64,000 bases of DNA from Mesorhizobium sp. WSM3862 (GTDB taxonomy: Bacteria; Pseudomonadota; Alphaproteobacteria; Rhizobiales; Rhizobiaceae), in contig NZ_NSGE01000007.1 of assembly GCF_002294985.1 (NCBI RefSeq), forward strand, positions 186,001-250,000. Reading direction: 5' to 3'. Both the position numbers and the translations under genes were made by a program. The notes under the pieces were generated by a model. The model had not been told where the DNA came from and made no database searches. It saw nothing but the letters and a program-made list of their open reading frames with translations. Position 1 is the first letter of the stretch, and each line of letters starts with the position of its first letter. Positions 1-7,558 of this stretch are shown piece by piece.

Positions 1-178
1 CGTTGGCGGTGTCAATGAGATTGATGCCGGCATCGATGCAGGTATCGATGATGCGGCTCGCCTGCGAAAGATCCGAATTGCCGACCGCGGCGAACGGGCC
101 CGTCCCGCCGAAGGTCATTGTGCCAAGGGTCAAAGTCGAAACCTTCAGGCCGGAACGGCCAAGCGTGCGGTATTCCAT
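1..178 (-). CDS. aldo/keto reductase, N-terminal part (runs off the window)
   Basis: The first 59 codons of an NAD(P)H-dependent aldo/keto reductase, cut by the window edge. The reading starts at the ATG complementary to 176-178 and gives MEYRTLGRSGLKVSTLTLG, the usual N-terminus of the YghZ/Kv-beta-like branch, followed by a TMTFGG segment and IDAGINLIDTAN, which holds the cofactor-side Asp of the TIM barrel. The catalytic Tyr, Lys and His lie outside the window, so the substrate cannot be judged. It is divergent from the downstream polyphosphate kinase gene. Confidence 0.85.
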   Translation of the reverse strand, partial: MEYRTLGRSGLKVSTLTLGTMTFGGTGPFAAVGNSDLSQASRIIDTCIDAGINLIDTAN

Positions 179-442
179 GTCAGGTCCTTGCGATTTGTTT
201 TGAAGAGGCGCGGCGTCGCGGGCGCCGGGAAGAGGCGAAGTATTTGTAGGACAATTCGGGCGGCTTGTCGCCCCGCCATCGATACGGGCCGATCACATAT
301 CGGCTGGTCCAGCGTTGCCGGCTCCTGCTCGCAATAAAACCGTCATTGCGCGTCTGTATCTCAGTCGGCTTACGGAGTTGTGCTTCCGGCCGCGGCCGGA
401 GCGCATCCGAGGCGAAAGTGGCTGACAGGCAGGAGCTGCGCA

Positions 443-1363
443 ATGAACGAGGTCAAGACGAATTCCGGAGCCAAGGACTGGCTGGAAGCCGAACTCGAGG
501 ACACGCTCGACGAGGACTACGAGCTGGAGATTTCCGAACCCGCGCTCTCGCTCGAGATCGCCAGGATCTACAAGAAGTCGCATCCGCCCTCCATCGAGCG
601 AATTACCTATTTCCGCGAGCTGCTGCGGCTGCAGTCGGAGCTCATCAAGCTGCAGTCCTGGGTTGCCTACCACAAGAAGAAGCTGGTGGTGATCTTCGAG
701 GGACGCGACTCGGCCGGCAAGGGCGGCGTCATCAAGCGCATCACCCAGCGCCTCAATCCGCGCATCTGCCGCGTCGTCGCGCTGCCGGCGCCGACCGAGC
801 GTGAAAGATCGCAATGGTATTTCCAGCGCTACGTGCCGCATCTGCCGGCGGGCGGCGAGATCGTGCTGTTCGACCGCTCCTGGTACAACCGATCGGGCGT
901 CGAGCGGGTGATGGGCTTTGCCAATGCGGATCAGGTCGAAGAGTTTTTCCGCGACGTGCCGGAATTCGAACGCATGCTGGTGCGCTCCGGCATCACGCTG
1001 GTGAAATACTGGTTCTCGATTACCGACGAGGAGCAGCAGATGCGCTTTTTGATGCGCATCCACGATCCGATGAAGCAGTGGAAGCTGTCGCCGATGGACC
1101 TGCAGTCGCGCGTGCGCTGGGAACAATACACCAAAGCCAAGGAAGAGACCTTCGCCCGTACCAACATCAAGGAAGCGCCGTGGTTCATTGTCGAAGGCAA
1201 CGACAAGAAGCGGGCCCGACTGAACTGCATCGATCACCTGCTGCAGCAAATGCCTTACGAAGACGTGCCGCATGAGGAGATCACGCTGCCGGAGCGCGTC
1301 TTCAACCCGTCCTACGAGCGGCAGGTGCTGCCGCGCGAGCTTTATGTGCCGGAAAAGTATTGA
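443..1363 (+). CDS. ppk2: polyphosphate kinase 2 family protein (PPK2)
   Basis: A 306-residue PPK2-type kinase that transfers phosphate between polyphosphate and a nucleoside di- or monophosphate in the cytoplasm. Walker A is GRDSAGKGG (residues about 87-95) and Walker B is FDRSWYNR (about 143-150), both typical of PPK2; the lid region is Arg-rich (PTERERSQW, about 118-126). The ATG at 443 is chosen because AGGAG lies seven bases upstream; a longer upstream reading has no support. The length fits a single-domain PPK2. The exact class and nucleotide preference cannot be read from sequence alone. Its TGA stop abuts a GC-rich hairpin repeat at 1362-1400. Confidence 0.92.
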   Translation: MNEVKTNSGAKDWLEAELEDTLDEDYELEISEPALSLEIARIYKKSHPPSIERITYFRELLRLQSELIKLQSWVAYHKKKLVVIFEGRDSAGKGGVIKRITQRLNPRICRVVALPAPTERERSQWYFQRYVPHLPAGGEIVLFDRSWYNRSGVERVMGFANADQVEEFFRDVPEFERMLVRSGITLVKYWFSITDEEQQMRFLMRIHDPMKQWKLSPMDLQSRVRWEQYTKAKEETFARTNIKEAPWFIVEGNDKKRARLNCIDHLLQQMPYEDVPHEEITLPERVFNPSYERQVLPRELYVPEKY

Positions 1364-1400
1364 GCACTTCCCCATCTCCCACAGGGGGAGAAGGGGGAGC
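1362..1400. repeat. short intergenic palindromic repeat, AGCACTTC type, copy 1
   Basis: A hairpin-forming element starting GAGCACTTCCCC and ending GGGGGAGC, with CTTCCCC and CTCCC arms pairing to GGGGAG and GGGAG around a short ACAG loop. It lies between the convergent ppk2 and reductase genes and shares the first bases of the ppk2 stop codon. A closely similar copy is at 3345-3383. It could act as a bidirectional terminator. Confidence 0.55.
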
Positions 1401-1405
1401 CGAGC

Positions 1406-2053
1406 TTACGCCCGCCCGATCATCACATGCGTCGCGTCGGCGGTCGCGACCTGGCTGGTGCAGCGGTAGCCGAGCTTCGGCATGTCCAGCCCGGCGAAAA
1501 GATGCTCGCCGGAGCCGAGCAGGATCGGCGAGACCGCGAGATGCATCTCGTCGATCAGGCTTTCCTTCAGATATTGCCGGATCGTGGCGACGCCGCCGCC
1601 GACCCGCACATCCTTGTCCTTGGCGGCCGCCTTTGCCTGTTCGAGCGCCGAATGGATGCCGCCGGTGACGAAGTAAAACGTCGTGCCGCCTTCCATTAAG
1701 ATCGGCGCCCGCTTGTGATGGGTGAGCACGAAGACCGGCACGTGATAGGGCGGGTTGTCACCCCACCAGCCTTTCCAGCTCTCGTCCGGCCATTCGCCGC
1801 GGACCGGCCCGAACATGTTGCGGCCGAGGATCCAGGCGCCGACATTCTCGAAACTGCGCACGGCGAAGCTGTCGTCGATGCCCTTGGTCCCGCCGTCTTT
1901 GCCGATCACCATCTCACGAAAGGTGCGGGTGCCGATCATCCATTTATGCAGTCCTTCGCCGCCGACGCCGAGCGGGCTTTCGAGAGTCTGATCGGGGCCG
2001 GCGCCGTAGCCGTCCAGCGACAGGGTAAAAGCGTTGACGCGCAGCTTTGACAT
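1406..2053 (-). CDS. dihydrofolate reductase family protein (RibD C-terminal-like fold)
   Basis: A 215-residue protein of the RibD_C/DHFR-like superfamily, probably an NADPH-dependent reductase of unknown substrate. It begins MSKLRVNAFTLSLDGYGAG, the typical start of this family, has the ILGRNMFGPVRGEW segment and the GGGVATIRQYL motif that contacts the nucleotide near residue 160. I chose the ATG complementary to 2051-2053 because GAGG lies eight bases upstream and the family start fits; the reading frame continues 13 codons further up without support. A perfect palindrome, TTGCATAATGCAA at 2109-2121, lies in its promoter region. It stands alone and converges on ppk2. Confidence 0.85.
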   Translation of the reverse strand: MSKLRVNAFTLSLDGYGAGPDQTLESPLGVGGEGLHKWMIGTRTFREMVIGKDGGTKGIDDSFAVRSFENVGAWILGRNMFGPVRGEWPDESWKGWWGDNPPYHVPVFVLTHHKRAPILMEGGTTFYFVTGGIHSALEQAKAAAKDKDVRVGGGVATIRQYLKESLIDEMHLAVSPILLGSGEHLFAGLDMPKLGYRCTSQVATADATHVMIGRA

Positions 2054-2108
2054 GATCGCCTCGTGAACTAGTTGTATTTTGCAAGCAGTCATGGGGTAAC
2101 TTAACTGA

Positions 2109-2121
2109 TTGCATAATGCAA
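2109..2121. promoter_or_regulatory. 13-bp palindrome upstream of the DHFR-like gene
   Basis: TTGCATAATGCAA is a perfect 6+1+6 inverted repeat about 55 bases upstream of the reductase start at 2053, in an A/T-rich stretch of otherwise GC-rich DNA. Genes of this reductase family are often controlled by a small winged-helix regulator, but none is encoded next door. It is a candidate operator only. Confidence 0.3.
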
Positions 2122-2199
2122 GCGGAATTTTCCGGCGAGCGATCGCCTCGTCGGGCGGCGCCCAGGTGACGCTGCGAGAATTTAAGATTTCGCCTGGGC

Positions 2200-3231
2200 C
2201 TAGCCCCTCAGCATCTCCGCTACGGTCGGCGCGAAATAGGTGAGGACGCCGTCGCAGCCGGCTCGCTTGAGGGCGAGAAGCGATTCCACCATCGCCTTTT
2301 CGCCGTCGATCCAGCCATTGGCGCTGGCCGCCTTGATCATCGAATATTCGCCCGACACCTGGTAGGCGAAGGTCGGCATCTGGAACTCGTCCTTCAGCCG
2401 CCGGATGATGTCGAGATAGGGCAGCCCCGGCTTCACCATCAGCATGTCGGCGCCTTCGGCCAGATCCTGCTCGGCCTCGCGCACGGCTTCATCGGAATTC
2501 GCGTGGTCGATATAATAGGTCTTCTTGTCGCCCTTGAGCAGGCCGGCGGTGCCGACTGCCTCGCGATAGGGGCCGTAGAAGGCCGAGGCGAATTTCGTCG
2601 CATAGGACATGATCGCCACGTCCTGGAAGCCGTTGGCGTCCAGCGCGTCGCGGATCGCGCCGATGCGGCCGTCCATCATGTCGGACGGCGCGATGATGTC
2701 CGCCCCGGCGGCTGCCTGGATGACGGCCGCGGCCGTGACCTGCTCGACGGTTTCGTCGTTGACGATGATGCCGTCGCGCAGGATGCCGTCATGGCCATGG
2801 CTGGTGAACGGATCGAGCGCCGCGTCGGTGATGATGCCGATCTCCGGCACCGCATCCTTGATGGCGCGGGTGGCCCGGTTGATGACATTGTCGGGATCGA
2901 GGATATGCGAGCCCGTCTGGTCGCGCAGCGAAACCTCGATGTTGGGAAAAGTCGCGATCGCCGGGATGCCGAGCTTGGCGGCGCGCTCCGCTTCCTTCAC
3001 CGCGAGGTCGACCGACAGACGGTAGACATCCGGCATGGCGGCGATCGGCTCGCGCACATTTTTGCCCTCGACGACGAAGATCGGCCAGATCAGATCGTTC
3101 ACCGAGAGCTGGTTTTCCTGCACCAGCCGGCGCGACCAGTCGGCCTTGCGCATGCGCCGCAGCCTGCGGCTGCCTGTGATCTCGTCGACGCTGCGGGCGC
3201 CGGCGGGCTTTGCGGGGGTGAACTTGTTCAT
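2200..3231 (-). CDS. hemB: delta-aminolevulinic acid dehydratase (porphobilinogen synthase)
   Basis: A 343-residue HemB, condensing two 5-aminolevulinate molecules to porphobilinogen in heme and cobalamin synthesis. The two Schiff-base lysines are visible in SYATKFASAFYGPYREA (K213) and GADMLMVKPGLPYLD (K267). The metal site at residues 136-149 reads DAALDPFTSHGHDG: the three cysteines that bind catalytic zinc in E. coli HemB are replaced by Ala and Asp, the pattern of the magnesium-dependent rhizobial enzyme described in Bradyrhizobium. The ATG complementary to 3229-3231 gives the family N-terminus; the frame is open 21 codons further upstream without a better start. Confidence 0.97.
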   Translation of the reverse strand: MNKFTPAKPAGARSVDEITGSRRLRRMRKADWSRRLVQENQLSVNDLIWPIFVVEGKNVREPIAAMPDVYRLSVDLAVKEAERAAKLGIPAIATFPNIEVSLRDQTGSHILDPDNVINRATRAIKDAVPEIGIITDAALDPFTSHGHDGILRDGIIVNDETVEQVTAAAVIQAAAGADIIAPSDMMDGRIGAIRDALDANGFQDVAIMSYATKFASAFYGPYREAVGTAGLLKGDKKTYYIDHANSDEAVREAEQDLAEGADMLMVKPGLPYLDIIRRLKDEFQMPTFAYQVSGEYSMIKAASANGWIDGEKAMVESLLALKRAGCDGVLTYFAPTVAEMLRG

Positions 3232-3344
3232 CGCCAAAACTCTGTTGTCGTCCCGGCTTTTACCATGCGCCCCTGCCGCTGACCAATGCGACACGATTGT
3301 GCCAGTTGCTTCCGTGAAGAACGAGGGAGGGATCGCCGGCGCTG

Positions 3345-3383
3345 GAGCACTTCCCTTCTTCCTTCACGGGGAAAAGGTGGAGC
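3345..3383. repeat. short intergenic palindromic repeat, AGCACTTC type, copy 2
   Basis: GAGCACTTCCC at the left and GGTGGAGC at the right, with TTCCTTC / GGGGAAAAGG arms, match the element at 1362-1400 in order and spacing. It lies between the start of hemB and the stop of the DUF2066 gene. A looser relative, TAGCACTTCAATCCC followed by GGGCGGAGAGGA, occurs at about 4346-4378. Confidence 0.5.
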
Positions 3384-3409
3384 AGGCGGATGAAGGGCTG
3401 CGCCGACGT

Positions 3410-4225
3410 TTACGGCTGTCCATTCCCCGACAGAATCTGTGCCGCGCCCTTCACAGCCACGCGAAAAGCCTCGTCGAAGCTGACGCCGCGCACCTGCCAT
3501 TGATAGGTTTTGCCGTGTTCGGCCAGCCGCCAGTCGGCGATCCAGCCCAATTCCTTGTCGTTCCACACGATGCTGCCGGCGAGCGCCCGGTCGGCACCCG
3601 CCTGCCGGGCGAGCTGGTCGAGCTTTGCCATATCGGCAGTGCGCAGCGCCTTGTCGTCGAGGCCGGCGAGCTGGTTAGCCTCTGGAAAGCTGACATGCAC
3701 CGAGAGCGGCGCCGTGGCATTGGCAAAGGATTCGCGCATTGACTGGCCGCGATCCTCGTCGGCCGTCAGCACGAAATGTTGCGCCCCTTGCTCGGCCGTT
3801 ATGAAGACGGCAATCAGCGGCCGCTCGCCCTGCCATGGCCTGCTGCCGAGCTGCGCCAGGAGCTTGTCGACCACTGTGGGCTTGTAGAGGCAGGTGAGGT
3901 CGTGCGGCCGGTCATGCGTGCCTTGCTCGTCATGGATCGGAACGCCTTCCAGCCGGTCACGGTAGCGGAAGGATTGGACGAAGTCAGCCGCCTTATTGCG
4001 CAGCGCCAGCATCTCCGGCTTCTGCGTCAGCCGCTGATCGCCTGAAACCTTGACCAGCACCTTGTCCAGGCAATCCCTGAAGCCGATCTCGCGATTAGGC
4101 TCGCCGGTGCCGGTGACGATCGTCTGCGCCAGGTAGAGTTCGGAGGCTGCCTCGGCGGCGGCCGGCGCAACTCCCAGAAAGAGGAGACCTGCCAATCCAG
4201 CAACGAGACGAGAAACCCCAGCCAT
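3410..4225 (-). CDS. DUF2066 domain-containing exported protein
   Basis: A 271-residue protein with an N-terminal signal peptide (MAGVSRLVAGLAGLLFLG, then an Ala-rich cleavage region near residue 28) followed by a DUF2066 domain. The mature start ASELYLAQTIVTGTGEPNR is typical of that family, which is common in alpha- and gammaproteobacteria and has no defined biochemical role. The ATG complementary to 4223-4225 gives a clean signal peptide; the frame is open a further 14 codons upstream. It sits behind hemB on the same strand but is separated by about 180 bases with a repeat, so co-transcription is not obvious. Confidence 0.8.
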   Translation of the reverse strand: MAGVSRLVAGLAGLLFLGVAPAAAEAASELYLAQTIVTGTGEPNREIGFRDCLDKVLVKVSGDQRLTQKPEMLALRNKAADFVQSFRYRDRLEGVPIHDEQGTHDRPHDLTCLYKPTVVDKLLAQLGSRPWQGERPLIAVFITAEQGAQHFVLTADEDRGQSMRESFANATAPLSVHVSFPEANQLAGLDDKALRTADMAKLDQLARQAGADRALAGSIVWNDKELGWIADWRLAEHGKTYQWQVRGVSFDEAFRVAVKGAAQILSGNGQP

Positions 4226-4392
4226 GTCGATTAGCTCGAAATCTGTCGCGCCGCCTACGCGCGACACTTTGCCGGTTACCTAACACCGGAAGCGGCTGGC
4301 CGCCAGCGCGGCGTTGCCGCCATTGACGCATCCCTATGCCGCCTTTAGCACTTCAATCCCTCTGGAAGGGCGGAGAGGAGGATTCTCTGGCG

Positions 4393-5436
4393 ATGGATTT
4401 TGGCGGAGGCGACGAGATTCGCTTCGAGCGTCTAGGCAAGGCGGGCGTCGTCACACTGACGCGGCCGCAGGCGCTCAATGCCGTCACCCATCGCATGGTC
4501 AAGGCGCTTGGCAAGGCGCTTGACGCCTGGGAGGGCGATGCCGGCGTCGCCGTCGTCGTCGTCAAGGCTGAGGGCAGGGCATTTTCCGCCGGTGGCGATA
4601 TTCTGCACATTTACGAGGCGGGCCGCGCCGGCAAGCCGCCGGTCGACTTCTTCGCCGACGAGTATCGTCTCAATGCCCGCATCGCCCGCTTCAGGAAACC
4701 CTATGTCGCGCTGATCGACGGCATCGTCATGGGCGGCGGGGTCGGCATTTCCTTCCACGGCTCGCACCGCGTGCTGACCGAGAACGCGCAATTCGCCATG
4801 CCGGAAGTCGGCATCGGCTTCTTCCCCGATGTTGGCGCCAGCCATTTGCTGCCCGATCTCGGCGGCAGCTTCGGCATGTATCTGGGGCTGACAGGAAACC
4901 GCATCCGCTATGGTGATGCACTGTGGTCGGGCCTCGCCACCCACACGATCAAGGCCGAGGACCAGGCGGGGCTGCTTGACGAGCTGGCCACAAGCGGCGA
5001 CGCGAACGCGGAGTTGCGCGATTTCTTCACACCCGCAAGACGCGAGACCGAGCGGCAGGATCTGGAATCGATCGCCCGCCATTTCTCGCAACCCTCGCTC
5101 GCCGCTATCGTCGCCAGCCTGGAGCGGGCATCCGCCACCGACGCTTTCGGCGACAAGACGCTGGCAACGATCAGGACGCGTTCGCCGACCAGCCTCAACG
5201 TCGCCTGGCGCGAGATCAGCGCCGGGTCGACGCTGTCGATGGACGAGTGCATGAAGATGGAGTTCCGCATCCTCAACCGCATGCTGGCCGGCCACGACTT
5301 TTATGAAGGCATCCGCGCGGCCATCATCGACAAGGGTTCGAAGCCGGAATGGCGGCCCGCCAGCCTCGATGCGGTGAGCGCGGCCGATGTCGACGCGTAT
5401 TTCGCGCCGCTCGGGGCCGGGGAGCTGGAGCTGTGA
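4393..5436 (+). CDS. 3-hydroxyisobutyryl-CoA hydrolase (enoyl-CoA hydratase/isomerase family)
   Basis: A 347-residue crotonase-fold protein of the ECH_2 branch, whose length and motifs fit 3-hydroxyisobutyryl-CoA hydrolase of valine breakdown. The CoA-binding motif GRAFSAGGDI (about 61-70), the oxyanion-hole segment IDGIVMGGGVG (about 108-118) and the catalytic-region MPEVGIGFFPDVGASHLLP with E138 and D146 are all present. The start at 4393 is preceded by GAGGAGG about ten bases upstream. The gene overlaps the next one by a stop/start GTGA at 5433-5436, so the two are translationally coupled. The hydrolase call over a hydratase rests on family resemblance. Confidence 0.85.
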   Translation: MDFGGGDEIRFERLGKAGVVTLTRPQALNAVTHRMVKALGKALDAWEGDAGVAVVVVKAEGRAFSAGGDILHIYEAGRAGKPPVDFFADEYRLNARIARFRKPYVALIDGIVMGGGVGISFHGSHRVLTENAQFAMPEVGIGFFPDVGASHLLPDLGGSFGMYLGLTGNRIRYGDALWSGLATHTIKAEDQAGLLDELATSGDANAELRDFFTPARRETERQDLESIARHFSQPSLAAIVASLERASATDAFGDKTLATIRTRSPTSLNVAWREISAGSTLSMDECMKMEFRILNRMLAGHDFYEGIRAAIIDKGSKPEWRPASLDAVSAADVDAYFAPLGAGELEL

Positions 5437-5855
5437 GCGAGGTCACCTCCAGGCGCGTGGTGCTGCAGCCCTCGACCACCGAGATCATCTTCGCCTGGTT
5501 CCAGCGGGTCATTGCCGGCTACTGCCTGCTGTTCGGTGTCCTCTACTGGGTCCGGCTGATCGGCATCTATCCGGGCGAGCTCTGGCGCTTCGATCTGATG
5601 CCGGTGCACTGGCAGGTGGCTGCGGCCACGCTTGCCGTTTTCTTTCCTTTCGCCGCCGCGGGCCTTTGGATGCTTGCCTCCTGGGGGCCAGTGATCTGGT
5701 TCATCTGCGCGGCGACCGAGACCGTCATGTATGCCGGTTTTCCCAATCTCTTCGGCCACCGGATCCTGATCGTCGTCTCACATGCCTGCGTGGCGCTGCT
5801 CTACATCGTCTTCCGCGTGGTCATCTGGCTGCAGAAGCGCCAGCTCAGGCAATAG
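5433..5855 (+). CDS. small membrane protein, DUF6163-like
   Basis: A 140-residue integral membrane protein with about four hydrophobic segments (around residues 23-45, 58-80, 83-103 and 115-135). It resembles the rhizobial DUF6163 proteins; no function is known. It starts with a GTG that overlaps the TGA of the upstream hydrolase and has GGAG eight bases before it. Translation is therefore likely coupled to the valine-degradation gene, but nothing in the protein itself suggests a role in that pathway. Confidence 0.7.
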   Translation: MSEVTSRRVVLQPSTTEIIFAWFQRVIAGYCLLFGVLYWVRLIGIYPGELWRFDLMPVHWQVAAATLAVFFPFAAAGLWMLASWGPVIWFICAATETVMYAGFPNLFGHRILIVVSHACVALLYIVFRVVIWLQKRQLRQ

Positions 5856-5914
5856 CTTGCCGGGCGGCGTAAGGAACCTAGATACGGGGTCGGCGACTGC
5901 CCCAAAACCCTTGG

Positions 5915-5988
5915 CTAAATCTTTAGGTTAATTGTTCTTGCTCGTATGACCGTTCGTTAAGCCTCTTTCGAAACCTCTTACCGGTAAG
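5915..5988. promoter_or_regulatory. ldtR upstream region with two inverted repeats
   Basis: An A/T-rich stretch upstream of ldtR containing CTAAATCTTTAG (5915-5926, 5+2+5 inverted repeat) and a perfect 12-bp palindrome CTTACCGGTAAG (5977-5988). Between them lies GGTTAATTGTT (5926-5936), which recurs almost unchanged as GGCTAATTGTT (7479-7489) upstream of ldtP. Such sites are plausible operators for the MarR-type dimer encoded downstream; binding is not shown by sequence alone. Confidence 0.4.
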
Positions 5989-6094
5989 CTCTTGTTAGCC
6001 CTGGCGTTTAAGTCGAATTTTATGAGTATTCGATAGTGTCGCGATCAAGGTGAAGAACAAAAAATCACCGGGCGACAAACGAGAGGCAAAGACA

Positions 6095-6610
6095 ATGATC
6101 AATTCGCGTCCGGCGGCGAAAACCGCCAACGTTTCCGACGATCGCCGCGAGGCGATCCGTTCGCTGTACATGGAATCGCTGCAGCTGGTGGAGCGTCTGC
6201 ATCGCCGTCTGCTTGACGTGATCAAGGACGAGTTCGACCGCAACGGCCGCTCCGACATCAACGCCATCCAGGCGCTTTTGCTCTTCAACATCGGCAATTC
6301 GGAGCTGACCGCCGGCGAGCTGCGCTCGCGCGGTTATTATCTCGGCTCGAACGTCTCCTACAATCTGAAGAAGCTGGTCGACCTCGGCTTCATCAACCAC
6401 CAGCGCTCGCGCATCGACCGCCGCTCGGTCCGCGTCTCGCTGACGCCGAAGGGCAACGAGGTGGCCGAGGTCGTCGCCGGCCTCTACGAGCGCCATGTCG
6501 GCTCGATCGAGGCGGTAGGCGGCATCAACACCGACGAGTTCAAGCAGATGAACCGCGCGCTCCAGCGTTTGGATCGCTTCTGGAACGACACGATCGCTTA
6601 CCGGATGTAA
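6095..6610 (+). CDS. ldtR: MarR-family transcriptional regulator LdtR
   Basis: A 171-residue MarR-type winged-helix regulator. The DNA-binding part runs from about residue 55 to 120: TAGELRSRGYYLGSNVSYNL is the recognition region and DLGFINHQRSRIDRRSVRV is the wing with its Asp-Arg-Arg tip. It closely resembles LdtR, described in Liberibacter and Sinorhizobium as controlling an L,D-transpeptidase gene next to it and stress tolerance; that transpeptidase is present here at 7559. I chose the ATG at 6095 with GAGAGG eight bases upstream over a GTG at 6050. A hairpin with a T-rich tail follows at 6678-6709. Confidence 0.88.
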   Translation: MINSRPAAKTANVSDDRREAIRSLYMESLQLVERLHRRLLDVIKDEFDRNGRSDINAIQALLLFNIGNSELTAGELRSRGYYLGSNVSYNLKKLVDLGFINHQRSRIDRRSVRVSLTPKGNEVAEVVAGLYERHVGSIEAVGGINTDEFKQMNRALQRLDRFWNDTIAYRM

Positions 6611-6677
6611 GCGGATTCGAAATCTGAGACGATCGAAGTCGCGCCGAAGAAGCGCGGCCGGAGGAAACAATCAGGGG

Positions 6678-6709
6678 CCGGTGCCGACAGGTGCCGGTTC
6701 TTTTCTTTT
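6678..6709 (+). terminator. rho-independent terminator after ldtR
   Basis: CCGGTGCC and GGTGCCGG can pair as RNA (eight pairs, two of them G-U) around a GACA loop, followed by TTCTTTTCTTTT. It lies 68 bases after the ldtR stop and before the small exported protein gene. Confidence 0.7.
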
Positions 6710-6787
6710 GCGAAAGCGCGCTGCAGCAGGGCGCTTGACCGCCGAGCAGCGCGCGTGGAAGCTCTGCAGGCAAAAGAGGAGGGCCTC

Positions 6788-7239
6788 ATGCGTCATATCC
6801 TGCTTGCGATTTGCGCTGTGATCCTTGTTTCACCGGCCGCTGCCCGGACCCTCGGTTATGGCTCCAAGGCCGGAATGGAGGTTACGGTCGTCAAGAAATC
6901 CGGCATCAACACCTCGCATGCCAGCATCCTGACCAAACATACGAGGCAGAACGCCATCGGATACTGCCGCGACTATGTCGGTAAGGTGACCGAGGATTGC
7001 ATCGCTAAGGAAATGAAAACGCCCTTGCATCTGGAGATCACAGCGGACTGCAAGAGCGGAAAATTCACCACCTTTTACGGCGCCAACATGCTGTTCCAGG
7101 GGCGCAGCCCCGCCGGAAGCGAGACGGATTATCAGATCACCGACACCGACGAGAACGTGGTGCTCGATGGCTCGGGGGCTCGGGCTACGACTACACGCTG
7201 GAGCAGTTCAAAGCCCTCTGCCCGAACCGGGTGAAATAG
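6788..7239 (+). pseudogene. small exported protein, frameshifted near its 3' end
   Basis: An uncharacterised secreted protein: signal peptide MRHILLAICAVILVSPAAA, then a roughly 130-residue domain with conserved-looking cysteines (YCRDYVGKVTEDCIAKEM; ITADCKSGKF). The intact frame ends in low-complexity residues (ARATTTRWSSSK) and stops at 7234. Adding one G to the five-G run at 7174-7178 restores a sensible end, GGSGYDYTLEQFKALCPN followed by RVK and a TAG at 7237-7239. This looks like a one-base deletion in a homopolymer, either real or a sequencing error. The ATG at 6788 is preceded by an AAAAGAGGAGG-like ribosome site. It lies between ldtR and ldtP. Confidence 0.7.
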
Positions 7240-7558
7240 GGGCAAACCGAGGATGACGGCGGGCATCTGGTGAACCCGCCGCTATCGGCGATGCCAAAAT
7301 GCCTCGGTCCCATTTTTGATCATCTTGCCGGATGCAAATCGCGGGCCAAGGTCACGTTGCCGCCATAATCACAGTGAAAGCGAGAATGCGGGTGATGCTG
7401 CGGGCCGAGGCCCTGCGCTTCCTGGAGCAGGTGTCGTGGTCCTACGTTTTCACGCCCTGCTGACGCAAGTCATGGTTGGCTAATTGTTAAGATTGCCGAC
7501 CCTAGAGTGCGGGCAACCCGCCAGTAGAGCGAACTGAGCGAGATTAGATACAGCTAAA
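7240..7558. other. intergenic region upstream of ldtP
   Basis: 319 bases with no convincing gene. The last 90 bases hold GGCTAATTGTT (7479-7489), nearly identical to a site upstream of ldtR, and A/T-rich sequence suited to a promoter. Nothing else recognisable was seen. Confidence 0.5.

Noticed and set aside
293..1375. A 360-codon minus-strand open frame covering ppk2
   Set aside because: It is the antisense of ppk2, has no family pattern and no ribosome site.
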